Source: Pseudeuparius sepicola
Lineage: Eukaryota; Arthropoda; Insecta; Coleoptera; Anthribidae
Assembly: GCA_963920635.1 (NCBI GenBank)
Contig: OY987298.1
Location: 115,062,035-115,126,034, forward strand
Direction: 5' to 3'
Length of the DNA stretch: 64,000 nt
This document shows, piece by piece, positions 11,553 through 22,939 of the stretch. How positions within the stretch are numbered: the first letter of the stretch is position 1; each line of letters starts with the position of its first letter. The position numbers and the translations under genes are program-made. The notes under the pieces were generated by a model. The model was given only the letters and a program-made list of their open reading frames with translations, was not told where the DNA came from and did not search any database.

Positions 11553-13190
11553 TATATATCTACGATTATATACAACTTACTAAGTCAATTTAATTTCTGG
11601 AAATACAGATTCCAGTTTCTTCTAAAGTCTATCCAAGTTACAGCGGCAGTAGATATAAACAAAGTCACATGACCGCATTGCGATCGATTACCAGGGTCTG
11701 ACTAATATGAGATTCCCCGTGGCTTGTAATTCTGAACTAATTGTTTTAGAAGTTCTAAAAATTGTGTTTTTCCTTTCGTGGATCTTTATAAATTCCCTTA
11801 AATTAAGTAGCAAAATAAATTTTCAGAATATACGACCTCTCGCGATCCGATCTAAAATATGCAGGAAATAAGAGAATAGGTCACGTGGTGGCCAATGTGT
11901 TGATCCACTGTCTCTGTAACTTGGATTGACTTCAGTACTACGAATAAAAAAGTATAATTATTATTGATTATCTAAGCAGGCACTTCCGCTAGTATCATTT
12001 TTTAATCGACACTAATAAAGAGTGTCAAAATGGTCATTAAAAGCTCATAAATTGGCACTAATGTAAGCCGTTATTGTACGACTTTTTTTTTTCTTACTTT
12101 ATCTCAGTTGGTGGCAGTTCCTTTTACAAACGAGAATGTGATCTAAAGTGAGATTTTTTTACCTCTCCCTTCACCTTTCAAGCACATCCTCGCGAGGACT
12201 CTCACTATCGAGCATATTGGCTCAGTTTGGTGGTGGGGAAAATGACCCTTTCATAAGATGAGCCTTTGACAGGAAAAAACAAACTTAGTGGCTCATCTAA
12301 CAACTGAGCTAAAGTCCTCAGTGTAGGAGCCAAAGGAACGCGACTCCGAGGACCAAACGTCAGTCAGGCCCGTCGCCCGTCAAACTTGCAAAATTCAAAG
12401 CCCGGCCAATACACGATCGTTTAACTTTTCAACTTCATTGCGGAATTGTTACTTATAACAACGTCTTTCAATATGAGCATTTCGGTCGGTGTTACCAACG
12501 ATAATATTCTATATGTAGACTGTAAGAGATTGGTCAGAGGACGCCCGCCGACCAACAGATTGCTATCTATTTGATTGACATCGTGTTGGCTCTAGCAATA
12601 ACGATAATATGTAAGGTGCAGCAACGGCACGCAGGCTCATGGATAGGTTACGGCATAACTATTTTGCATAATTACATTTGTTCTTGATTAAAAAAATTAT
12701 ATGTCTCTCAGCACTGAAGTTCCTTTTTATCATTAATCTGTTTTATTTGCCCTCGACTTTGCAGGCCTTGCATGCCTCGGTATCTAAATTAGATAGAAAG
12801 TTGAACTTCTGTGCCTTGGTACACAAATAGCTAGAATTTGAAAATTCATGTTAAACAATAGAGAGTTCTGAATACTTTGTTTTAAATGCTTACTATACTT
12901 AGGTACTATTTTTTTGTATCTTTTATCTGTACAGAGTTAGCCATTCCTTTGACACTTTAAAACGAAAATTTTGAATCAAGATAGGTCCAAACGTTTCATT
13001 TTCAAGATACAGGGTGTTGAAATTCAAAAAATATATCGGATATTTTTTATATCTGCAACACAACTAAATGTTCCATAGACTTCAGTACAATAAAAAAGAT
13101 GATAGAGTCCTGTATCAAACAAACTATAACCATTAGGGGAAGGAATAATAAGAGGCAAGTCTGATGAGGAGATGTCGAGCCCGATTTCCT
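11553..13190. other. Unassigned intergenic DNA
   Basis: No gene or complete element is supported. A solitary tacagggtgttgaa lies near 13009. At 12755-12830 there is a 'ctcggta ... aaagttgaacttctgtgcct' block related to the palindromic family at 61092-61232. The segment 12180-12640 is less AT-rich and could be host sequence, but nothing is recognisable. Confidence 0.3.
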
Positions 13191-13191
13191 G

Positions 13192-13255
13192 GTCAATTGC
13201 TTTAGGACGACTTAATCGACGAGAAACCGCTTCAGGTCGTCCTAAAGCAACTGAC
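13192..13255. repeat. Perfect-stem hairpin, 15 bp, 24-nt loop
   Basis: The string ttgctttaggacgac (13197-13211) pairs perfectly with gtcgtcctaaagcaa (13236-13250). After one A/C mismatch the stem extends by gtca/tgac. The loop is 24 bases. A precursor of a small RNA or the core of a palindromic mobile sequence are both possible. Nothing in the flanks decides between them. Confidence 0.6.
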
Positions 13256-13259
13256 TGGG

Positions 13260-14640
13260 ATCTACCTGCATTGAGATTCCGGATCAGCTACGATCGTTGG
13301 GTTCAGTAAACGCTATGATGTATTTAGGTAGCGCCTCGTATTATTCCTTTACTCAAGGATACAATACACTCTCACATGCAGAATTGAATTTTGCATAAAA
13401 ATTTTCTCTTGGCTTTCTTATATCTGTGAGACTGGTTTCATGTCCAATTTCACTTTTCGATTAACTCATTTCGCAACGAAAAATATAAAAACCAAATCAA
13501 ATTATTTTTTCCAAAAAAATGTGACGTAAACCAAGGAATATATTGGGATTTATTAATTTTGTTACTAGGTACCCGCTTAAATCCTATTGTTTCGCATATT
13601 TATTGTTAAACAAAAGTAAGTATTTAAGTATATACGGATACAAAAAAATGTCTGTGCTCACTTCGGTTTAGAATATCATATCGCTATCCAAGTTCGAAAT
13701 GAAACGAGGAAATATGGAAGCGCCAGCGGTTGGGTCTAGGTGCATTAGCATTGCTATAAGGCAGTCGCTTTCGAAATTAATTACAAAGCTCCGTGGCGGT
13801 TTCTGCAACACTCCACCCGCCACCAGCCGTTTGCAACTGGCCTCCTTTTTACGCTTTCCCCTGCCAAAATGAACCAGTTCTACTAATATAGATTTTAGAA
13901 TTAGAAACTTTAATAGAAATATTGTATTATGTGTACCGTCAAAGATATATCTTTGGTACCGCTTTTCCACAAAACAAAATATACACGGTCAACAAACACA
14001 TTTTCACATTTATTTGTATGTATACAATATACGTAGGTAAAGTATATTTCATCATAACTGTGAAAATCCTCGTAATTTTTTTATTTTTGAGATATTTTTG
14101 TGCTCCTTTTTTCGTGATTATAGGAGGTGGGAAGAGGTCTCGGAAGAGCAGGCTCTCTGGGAGCATTTTTCACATCCCGCAAGTCTCTCAAACAGGGCCC
14201 ACTACGAAAATTGTAATAATATTACTAGCGTTTTTTTTATCGAAAATCTGACATCGCTCTCTTATTTAGCTTGAAAATGGTTATGCACTAATTTTCATCA
14301 CAAAACTATCATCTATAAAGTTTTCACAACAGAGTCAACCTTAGAAATACCATGTTTTAAAATTTTAAGTATAGAAGGAAGAGGGAACATGGAACAAATA
14401 TCATTCATGACATTACAAATGTGTCAGTTCTTTGCTAGATTGTGTCACTATCACTGTCTTATGAAATAATAATTACCTACTTTCTGTTGGTCGATAATCG
14501 ATGCCTCGCAACTTTACCAAGTCAACAAATTGAAATCAGGGAACCTTATTGGACATCTAAAAATAATGGACACTGTCCACTTCAATCCTTGAGAATGCAT
14601 CCAAGATCGCCAAACTAATCACCCAAAATGGGCGATAGAG
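13260..14640. other. Unassigned AT-rich DNA
   Basis: Short open frames on both strands at 13668-14251 overlap one another and contain no recognisable domain. No inverted ends or tandem repeats were noticed. I see nothing that can be called. Confidence 0.3.
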
Positions 14641-14642
14641 TT

Positions 14643-15010
14643 GGAATTGGGATATATAATAATAATAATAATAATAAGAAGAAGGCAATGGGAAATGGAG
14701 AACGTCCAGACGATTCCAATCATCATGTCAACAACTGGTGTTATACCAAAAAGTTTGCTGAGAAACATCAAGGAGCTGGGTCTAACTGATAGTCTTTACA
14801 GGTCCATGCAGAAAGCGGTACTACTTGCGACAGCCCGAACCGTCAGGAAATTCATGGGGAATGCAGGATCATCCAACAACATCGGTGTCACCTAGGGCCC
14901 GATAACATGGCAAGGGTCTCGTCCGAGCCAGATCCTTTGGTATCCGGGATACTCGGGATCTGAGTGAAAGTTCCCCGTAGAGGGAGTGCGAATGCCTTTT
15001 GGCTAAGTCG
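14643..15010 (+). pseudogene. 3' fragment of a non-LTR retrotransposon (ORF2 C-terminus)
   Basis: After a run of ATA/AAT codons that is really a trinucleotide microsatellite, the frame reads GVIPKSLLRNIKELGL followed by LYRSMQKAVLLATARTVRKF and stops at 14893-14895. Phrases of the form 'GVIPKxLxxxLxxLGL...LQKAxLLxTxxIVRKFL' are typical of the last ~60 residues of the reverse-transcriptase polyprotein in a widespread group of animal non-LTR elements. Only this tail and a short 3' UTR survive, a common outcome of 5' truncation during target-primed reverse transcription. It runs tail to tail into the minus-strand element that ends near 15015. The clade is not certain. Confidence 0.55.
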
Positions 15011-15014
15011 AGAT

Positions 15015-16915
15015 AATAATGTTTATTCATGAAACCACAGTACATAATGTGTTGCAACCTATGCATACATGTATTTTTTTACACAAAAATGTTTTCTTAC
15101 CGGTAGGTGACAACACTTAAACTCCTAGGCAGAAAACTACAACAAGGGTGGTTCTTTTAAACAAACATTGAAAGTAATGGACCCACAAAAACCATAAGTT
15201 GCGCGTGGGCCATATTAGAATATTATTAGCTTAATATTTTTTGCAACACGGCACAAAATAAATAAGAGTTAATACAAAGAAAATCTTCCTTAAATGTAAA
15301 TAAAACAGAAAAAATTGCACTTTTGGTACAACTTATTTAAAAATATACTCGTATATATATAAAGATATTTTTTTTAACAAAAGACTTCACAATTTCAAGG
15401 AACTAGGACATGACTATATTATTATGACTATACTTCAATCATACCGTTGAGTGAATTATTCCTCTCTCAACGATTATACATATTCGGAACAAATTACTTT
15501 CTCAATGCTGTCCCTACCTACAGAGCACACATAAGATCTTAAATGGTTTTTAAACGACCCTAATGAGACATGTTTTATAATTTGCTCTTTTAAAGATGTA
15601 TTCAAAAAATTAAACACGCGCAAAGCTAAGTGCGAATAACTCTTTTGTGTGATTGTTTTTTAGACATAATTGTTCTTGATTTTCCCTGTGTTTTCTGTCT
15701 CGTACAGTAAGAGTGGTCAATCCTATCTATCTCGTGTCTATTCTTATAAAGGTTTACACATATCGCTTGAAAATACAACTGCCTGACGTCGAGACATTTA
15801 GTCTCAGAGAAGAGGGCATCAGATGGATACAATTTCGGATTTTTATATATGGTTTTTAGGAAATACTTTTGTAAAACTGCCAGTTTGTTCAGATGCGCAT
15901 CTGCCACTCCACCCCATCCCAGAATGCCATATTGCAGCCTTGATTGAACTAGGCCACAATATAAGACTCGTAAATGGTAAGTATTCAGAATACTGCTAAA
16001 ATATTTAAACCGGTGCATTAGTGGTCTTAAATTCATTATAACATGTTTCACATGCTTATCCCATCTCATGTGACTGTCAATTATTAATCCCAAATATTTT
16101 ATTTTTTCAGAATATTGGATCCTGAATAGGCCACCATCATCTGTATTTTGAAACTCCAAATATTTATATGTGGGTAAATGATTTTTGTATGCAGCGAAGG
16201 GAACAAAAAATGTTTTATCACAGTTAACTGTAAGGTACCTATATTTAAATGCACAGAAAAGTTTTGACATATCATTCTCTACGTTGGTTTTTAGGTTATC
16301 CCACGTCTCTCCAGAATAGATCACTACGGTGTCGTCCGCAAAGGACAAGATTTTTCCGCTTGTTTCCAAGGTAAGTATATTATTTATATATAGGAGGAAT
16401 AGCAATGGACCCAGCACAGTTCCTTGTGGGACTCCAATAGATATATTCCTCTCGATTCCTAACACCTCATTAACGCAGACTCTTTGTTTCCGTCCCGTAA
16501 GGTAACTACTAAAAAGATCCAACGCAACGCCTCGTATCCCTGAATCTTCCAAGACTTGAAGTAATAACTCATGATTCACAGTGTCAAAGGCCTTGGATAG
16601 ATCCAGGAACACTGCCAGTGTAGGGCGGCCCTCTTCCAAGGACATATATATTTCCCTGGTAAGTGTGGCAATTGCATCCTGCGTACTTTTCCCCTCCCTA
16701 AACCCATATTGATTTGTACTGAGTAAACAATTTTTTTCCAGAAATCTGACAACTCTTGATTTTAATAATTTCTCAAAAATCTTTGAGATATTTGTGACCA
16801 AAGAAACTGGTCTGTAGTTTACTGGTTTGGTCGGGTCTCCTTTTTTATAGAGAGGCTTAACTATTGCGATTTTAAATTCCTGAGGACAAATACCAGTTTC
16901 GGTCCTAAGTATAGG
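15015..16915 (-). mobile_element. 5'-truncated jockey-like retrotransposon
   Basis: This is a non-LTR element on the minus strand. It holds the 3' two-thirds of a reverse-transcriptase ORF and a 3' UTR of about 450 bases that ends just after an AATAAA (complement at 15022-15027) and 'cattattatctcg'. Upstream coding similarity stops abruptly near 16905, where an in-frame stop and unrelated RNase H-like DNA begin. This is classic 5' truncation. Its 3' end abuts the 3' end of the plus-strand fragment at 14643-15010. Confidence 0.75.
15474..16905 (-). pseudogene. Reverse transcriptase ORF, truncated and frameshifted
   Basis: The conceptual product is the fingers, palm and thumb of a non-LTR reverse transcriptase, which copies element RNA at a nicked chromosomal target. 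Upstream of the first methionine the frame already reads KPLYKKGDPTKPVNYRPVSL (16805-16865), so the methionine at 16801 is not the true start. Counting from it, motif A LDLSKAFD lies at residues 66-73, GVPQGTVLGP at 123-132 and the catalytic FADD at 154-157. The long frame stops at 15626. A one-base shift there continues through LALRVFNFLN and KEQIIKHVSLGSFKNHLRSY to a stop at 15474-15476. The endonuclease domain is missing. The copy is inactive. Confidence 0.85.
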
Positions 16916-16929
16916 ACCTCACAGTCCTT

Positions 16930-17100
16930 GGGCTAGATACCATCCATTTTCCAGGTTGAACTTCACGTCATGAATGTATGTGCCCATAAAACTATCGACA
17001 GACGCATCAAGTGGGCAAGAATCTTGTCAGACAGACAGGCAGCATTGAAAGTTCTGGAGTCTTATACTTATGAGTCTAAAGTTCATTCACAAAGATCTTT
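16930..17100 (+). pseudogene. RNase H fragment of another retroelement
   Basis: On the plus strand the stretch at 17021-17080 reads ILSDRQAALKVLESYTYESK. This matches the strongly conserved 'ILSDSQAALKAL' signature of the RNase H domain carried by several non-LTR retrotransposons. The catalytic aspartate of that signature is present. The flanks are broken by stops, and only about 50 residues are visible. It lies head to head with the truncated jockey-like element, from which it appears independent. Confidence 0.55.
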
Positions 17101-19540
17101 CTAGGTTGCAGTGAAGAAAGGCTATGAGAGCCAAACTACCCCTATTTTGTTTGGTACTCGCCCAGGAAGCGCTCACCGCTGACGCTAGATTGTTCGCTGC
17201 CGCTTGGGATCATGCACGTTTTGACTTTTCGCCGCCGCTGGTCGTTCCTTGTTCGTTTTCTGAAGGTCTTATGGTTTTTATCGGTGTTTGAGATTGTTTC
17301 TCGCATTTTATTTTGACTTGGTTGACAGTTAGAGATTATGTAGATTTGTTTTGACATTCTGCCAAAATTGACACTATTTGTTATGTTTTGTGATGGCAGC
17401 CATTTCTGGTTTTTCTCGGAGAGGTCGTTTGTTGGTGGCTTATAGGTAGAAGTGATTTTTAGTAAATCGCCATTTGGGATTGTTGGCGGATCTAGGAGGG
17501 ATTTGAATCGCTAGATACACTGAAGGAGAACCCAAAGTTGGAGACACTGGGAATACTGGTAATTGTTGGAAGTCAGAATCTACCCACGACTTACTATGCC
17601 GTTTTATTTTTCCAACCGGATCATTTTCATCTGAACTTGAACCAGGTTTTTGAGAGTCAGGTTATTTGATTGGATCATCTGGTAAGTTTTGCATAGACGG
17701 TTAACTGGAGTCCACCACGAAGTGGTTGATTGGTTGTTTTTTTAAAGGAAAACTCTTAAAAGTATGTTTTCTTGGATGACTTTGGGAGGTGTTTGACAGG
17801 AATTTTTTTTAATAGAAGCAGAGTTTTTAAGACCAGTTTTAGGACTAGTTTTTGTCTTGGACTTGTTTTTTTAACTAATGTGTTTGCTTAGGACCTGTGT
17901 TGTGTTTTAGAGCGTGGACATCAACAGCTAAAGCCAGCTCATTTATTTTCTTTTGGAATCTGGAGTGTGGTCACCAACAGCCGAGACTCACATATGTTTA
18001 TCTTTTTGTGAAAGTCGTATGTTATTCTCTGTCCATTCCGAGGGATCATTGACCACTAGGTACTAGAGCACATCGTGCTTTAGAAGATTCAACGACAGCT
18101 AAGTTCTACTATATTTTACTCTAACATTTTATCGCACCCTAACTAGTATAGCTAAATTCAGTACGTGTAATGAGAGCACACGCTGTTGCCACTTATTATT
18201 GGGTACGTTGTTACTATTATTGCGAACGTTATGACGTTGTGTTTACTTTTTGCGGACGTTGTGATTTGTAGCGGGCGTCGTGTGAACCGCGCGTGTACAT
18301 GTTCGGGGATTGTAGAACTATATACTTATGTTTTAATACGGCACGTAGGGTGTGTAACTTTAGGCTAGTACCTATATAAAGATGTCTTGAACCACCTTGT
18401 AGAATAAACGGTGTAAATCTAGGAAGATCTAACTTTCTTGTTTTTGGCTTTATAGTAAAAGCAGGAGGCCATGTTGTACTCGTAGATCAAGGAGGTAGAG
18501 AACAGCAGTCCTTGGTAGTCTTCGAGGTTTTTTCTACATTTTTTTTTACCCTTTGCAATTCCCCTTGGCAGATTTGTTTTCATGCCTAAATAATAAGCTG
18601 TCCTAAATTATTTAACGCATTGGGTGTAAACTTTCATTTTATTGTGCCCCACAAATAAAAATCTAGAGGCCTCAAGTTGGGAGACCTGGGAGCGAACGTA
18701 TTAGTAGACTATTTCGTTCTATGTGCAAATTATTGTTACTCAGCTAGTCAAACAATAGGAAAATAATTGAAAAATGTTTAAGTTTACAAGGTGGCTTGTT
18801 AGAAACGTTTTTTTTATTAAATCAGTTTTCATATTTTGTATTAATTTCTTATTTAACATTACATTTGACTTGTCATCTAGTAAAACTTCACTAATTCTAG
18901 TGTCGATTATCGCTTTAACATATTTCACAGGTCAGTGAAGTTGAATTTATATCACTTCTTATATCACAATCTTTATTATTTTTATTTCTAAAACTTTTAA
19001 GACAACTAAACGTTTAGTTTGCTGCTCCCCCCTTCATTGACATGTTATTATTGGGTAAATGTGGAGTCCATGTGTCTTCCAGAGGGGAAATTTGGACGTG
19101 CAGTCATGTGCCTGATTCCCCTTTTTTGCCATGTTATTATATTAGATATGTACTGAGTAAATGTGGAGTCCAGAGGGAAAATTTAGAAGTGCGGTCCTAT
19201 TATATGCCCGCTTTCCGTTATTAAAACTATCTATATCTATAATTGAAACATTTTTTCCTTCCCAGAGTACCCACATATTTTTGTCTCCTTACAATAACTC
19301 GATTAAACTAAAATATTCATTCCATCAACTAAATCCATTATCAAGTCATCAAAGTTCCTCCCACTGGCAGGCAGAAGTTAGAGGTGTAAATTAGTCAAAG
19401 GGGGATAACGCTAAAGTTCAAAGGAGAATTAAGGGACTCCGCCTAACTTGAACGAAATTATACTGTGATAGTCCAGTAACGAATTAATTTATAGGCCTGG
19501 TTGGCGTGATTTTGCTTTCTTTTGTTTGGTGTTTAATTAT
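17101..19540. other. Unassigned region, LTR-like signals near 18.4 kb
   Basis: No coding gene is supported. At 18373-18381 the string tatataaag is followed 21 bases later by aataaa (18402-18407). That spacing is reminiscent of the promoter and polyadenylation signal around the R region of a retroviral-type LTR, but I found no second copy or target duplication. Between 19025 and 19210 a block around 'aaatgtggagtcca' is repeated twice imperfectly with a spacing of about 120 bases. The rest is featureless. Confidence 0.25.
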
Positions 19541-19545
19541 ATCGG

Positions 19546-19553
19546 TATAAAAG
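19546..19553 (+). promoter_or_regulatory. TATA box upstream of candidate exon
   Basis: TATAAAAG lies 58 bases before the ATG of the candidate exon at 19611. A start site about 30 bases downstream would leave a 5' UTR of roughly 35 bases. It is the only strong TATA box noticed directly before an ATG followed by a good splice donor. Confidence 0.35.
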
Positions 19554-19610
19554 AAAATAAATTATAAAGTTAACAAATTGATACAGTTATCTTGGCTCCT
19601 TAAGAAGAAA

Positions 19611-19693
19611 ATGCCAATTATTGAAATAAAATTTGATCCAAAGGAAAAGCCCAAACAGAACTGGGCCTCTGCAATGTTCCTTTTGTTTTTGAT
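19611..19693 (+). CDS. Candidate first exon of an unknown host gene
   Basis: An ATG in a fair context (aagaaaATGcc) opens 27 codons plus two bases and ends at a near-ideal donor, GAT|GTAAGTA. The peptide starts MPIIEIKFDPKEKPKQNW and ends ASAMFLLFLM, so a charged N-terminus leads into a hydrophobic stretch, as in a signal-anchor or first membrane segment. A TATA box sits upstream at 19546. I do not recognise the family. No phase-compatible second exon was identified in the window, so the rest may lie beyond it. Chance combination of these signals in AT-rich DNA cannot be excluded. Confidence 0.35.
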
Positions 19694-21650
19694 GTAAGTA
19701 ATAGTAATTGTAGATATCCGATTTTTCACTGGGACGCTTTTAAGTGCTTCAACTAATAAAAATTATTAGTGTGAAACATCATTGGAAAGACAATTTCACG
19801 TAGATTTCAAAACTTTACAAATCCAAGATGGCGTCCATAAGAAAATCAAATGTTGTGTGTCATATCTCTAAGACGAAAATCTTTTATAAAAACTGACATT
19901 ACCGTTAAAAAGGCTGAATAAAAGTTCCTTAATAAACGTGTTTGCTTAACCATAGGTTTCTAAGATATACAGTGTGGTCATTTAAGTGTGCAACATATGG
20001 GACTTTTTTTTATTAATTCCACAACAAAGTGAAAGTTTATGTATGTTCAATAATCATATTAGGTGCACTTAGAATGGTTGCAAGTTAAACAGCATACAGG
20101 GTAGGTCAAAAAATATAAAAATTTTACAAGAGTAAAGTACTCTTATTTCAAAAAATTCAGCAAAAGGTTGTTAAGAAAAGTTGTTTAGAATTAAAAGCTA
20201 TGCCTAAATACCAAAACAGCATTGGAAAAAAATCAACTGCAAAATTTTATGACGTCATAATTTTTCCATGTCAGGGGTGTCACAGCTGATTTTTTTCGCA
20301 GCTGATTTTTTTCAGCATCGTTTAATAAAAATATTTAAAACCAAGTGGTAACCTTGCCCGACAAAAATTTTCAGGATATTCCGTTGTCGGACTCCCTTAA
20401 AAGATTGAAAGGGTAAAAAAACGCCCCGCCACTGATAATTTTTCGGTGCTCATCAATAAAGGTTCTAGTGTTAATGATCGTGCGGGTAGTCTTCATTTCA
20501 ACGGCAGCCCATTATAACAAAGAGGTTCAAGCATTATCTTTCCATGTTTCCACGTCAGTCCACTTGTTCCACTGGGTCGGTGTGCCGGCAAATTTAAGGG
20601 GACTGAAATAATAATACGCCTGAATCGGCCGGAGGGCTTTAGAACACACGGGATCCCCACGGGCATGAACTAAAGGCCAGCTTGATGGCTTCAGACAGAC
20701 GAGGCGTGAGTACGCATAATTGCATATTATTTGGGATTCCGGCCTGATCCGCGAAAAATCAGAGCGCCGGGGAATTTTGACTAGAGTTTATTAAAATATA
20801 TTAAGCTTAGCCTGAAGCTTAAATTTCCGGCATGACTTTGGCTCCATTATACCGAAAAACTCGACAAAAATCCCCTAATGGACACAAGGTGATTAAAAGA
20901 CAAATACCGCACGTACCATAGCGGACAATAGCGGTAATCTACACAAAAAAGAAGTGACCCGTGTTTTTTCTTTTTACGCACAGGTCGGGATTAAAGGAGA
21001 TATGGACCTTTAAAGATTGTCCTTAATTTCAGTTTTTTTGGCTATACCTAACTCCTGAACAGATTTACAGATTTTCTTCAGATTTGACACAGGTTGCTAA
21101 AAACTGGTTCCACATGACCGAATTTGTGGTGACCGGTCGGGGGCGTTATTTACATACACTGTTTAGTTTTATTGTTAGTAGAAATTTCTGTATACCTTTT
21201 CTCTAAAATAAGTAGACTGCCTGGATGTTCAGCATTTATTTTCTACAAGGAAACATTATTGCAGTTTTCTCATAAAAAGCGCCGTCTTAAAGATAACTCA
21301 AAAACGTCCAAGCTTATACAAGCAAAACAATTCAACATCGACGCAAATCAAAGTCACCATTGGAAACAAAAGCTTACTCCCCTGTGGTTTGAGGCTAGAT
21401 TGACATTAAAATAAACTTTATAGACCATAATTCAAACCTAAAAATTAAAAAGTCTGAGGATTGCCAATTTTAAAAATAAAAAAGGTGTCGAAAAAAATTT
21501 ATTGTAAAAAAACGCGTTACTGTTAGAAATGTATGGTCCTGGAAATTAGCGGAAACAAAGGGAGATGGAGATGCTTAATAAAAATTTAGCACTAACAAGA
21601 AGCGCCTTCTTTCCCTGGACGCACTTCCAAGCGCACATGCTGTCAACATG
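19694..21650. other. Unassigned DNA with a dispersed repeat at 20.57-20.74 kb
   Basis: No gene is supported. Solitary termini 'tacagtgtggtc' (19971) and 'tacagggtaggtc' (20096) suggest relics of TA-target elements. The block 20570-20740 (ending cgaggcgtgagtacgcataat) resembles 25610-25750 (ending cgaggcatgagcacgcataat), indicating a dispersed repeat. A short open frame at 21172-21414 has no recognisable content. Confidence 0.3.
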
Positions 21651-21655
21651 AATAA

Positions 21656-22234
21656 TTATTGTTCAACGTTAGGTAGGTCTATGTCAACGTCCAATATCTT
21701 TTCTTTTTCCCAATAATCCTTAATAACGTTCTCGGTGTGTTTTATACAACTGAACCAGTTTTCTTTAGTGACTTCCTGGAGAGCTTCTTTCCAAATATAC
21801 ATTACCGTGTTATCATCATGTATTGCGTCAGATACAATTTTCTTATTAAAAAAAGTTTTGCATTGGGCCCATATCAATTCTATACAATGATATGGGGGAA
21901 GCCTCAACACTTGATGTCCCATTTTATTAATTATATTGTCAGACGCATAAGGCAGCTTGGATTTATAATTTTTAACGATCTGGGGCAACTCACATTTAAG
22001 GGAATTTTCAGGAAAATAATTCTTTTTATTTCGAAGCCACTTAATTATTTCTTCTTTTTTTGTGGATGTAATCAAACTTCTTATTTCTCCTTTATCCGAT
22101 TCTGTCAAATCTTTAGTTTTCGGGGCTGCTTTACTTTTAGTGTGTACCATTTTAATATGTTTAATGCCTTCTTGCCTAATTCGTGAAATGGTTCTTGTAC
22201 TAATATCTGTAACGCCTCCGGGGGCACCTTAAAT
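21656..22234 (-). pseudogene. Internally deleted IS630/Tc1-type DDE transposase
   Basis: The minus strand begins with a helix-turn-helix-like piece, GVTDISTRTISRIRQEG (about 22175-22225). It then jumps, after KDLTESDKGEIRSLI, directly into the C-terminal third of a DDE transposase: STKKEEIIKWLRNK, GHQVLRLPPYHC-IELIWAQ, and ENWFSCIKH..DYWEKE. In full-length members the central part with the first two catalytic aspartates lies between these pieces. It is absent here. The motif usually reading LPPYHCELNPIELIW has lost about four residues, though the catalytic glutamate remains. A further frameshift lies near 22210. This copy is certainly inactive. Confidence 0.75.
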
Positions 22235-22520
22235 TTTTTTCTCAAGACAATGAATAACATTTCAATATTCTTATCGCAATTTTAGTTTACCTAAAACAAA
22301 AATGGGAAAAGAAAACAATTACTCTTTTATTTTCATATTTTTAATAAACCAACGAGACAAATAATACATGAAACAAAAAAAAAATACTTCCGAAATAAAA
22401 AACCTGTACTCTCACTGTCAAAAAACACTTCCAAAATAAAACAACTTGTATGTACTGTCCTATCATTAATAAAAACACAAAATAAATAACATCTAGAAAA
22501 AATAAAATGTAAAAAAAACT
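22235..22520. other. AT-rich DNA between transposase remnant and palindrome
   Basis: Runs of A and T with short direct repetition of 'cttccgaaataaaa' / 'cttccaaaataaaa' (about 22388 and 22430). No coding or structural feature is supported. Confidence 0.3.
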
Positions 22521-22884
22521 TTTTAAAAACAAGCTTTTATTTAAGCCATGTAGGTACCTACTAGTATGAATAAAATAAGTTTAGGTTTTCGTTAAGATAA
22601 TTCAATTCAAAATTGCGACAAGTTTTTGCAAATTGAAAAGCTTGTCGCGCGAATTGTAAAGAAAAAAATGAATACTTTGGCAAATAGGTACTCGCTTATC
22701 AACCAATCACTGTCCAATAAAATTAATTGGTACCTACTTTTATGAACATCTCGAGCGACATGCTTTTTGATTTACAAAAACTTGTCGCAACTTGGCATTG
22801 AATTATCTTAACGAAAACCTAGACTTATTTTATAGTACTTTATTCGTTTTAGTACCTGGTTTAAATAAAAGCTTGTTTTTAAAA
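22521..22884. mobile_element. Palindromic element with AAATAAAAGCTTGT ends facing outward
   Basis: Arms of about 115 bases (22521-22636 and 22770-22884) are inverted copies. Shared strings are gttttcgttaagataattca, gcgacaagtttt and ttaaataaaagcttgt. Each arm ends outward with TAAATAAAAGCTTGTTTTTAAAA, so it looks like two copies of one 3' end joined head to head. The same terminal string closes the neighbouring element at about 23465-23485. Confidence 0.6.
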
Positions 22885-22939
22885 TGTTTTTTTACCTTTT
22901 ATTTTATTTTGTGCTTTTTAGTACTTATTTGATTCCCAT

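Noticed and set aside
13150..13185. CTGATGAGGAG string resembling a second hammerhead ribozyme
   Set aside because: The GAAA box and cleavage triplet are missing after the stem, so the core is incomplete.
14641..14700. Apparent protein start with a run of isoleucines
   Set aside because: The run is an (ata)n microsatellite in translation. Only the part after it resembles a retrotransposon protein.
18373..18407. TATA box and AATAAA as evidence for a solo LTR
   Set aside because: No TG...CA borders, second copy or target duplication could be found, so it is left only as a remark.
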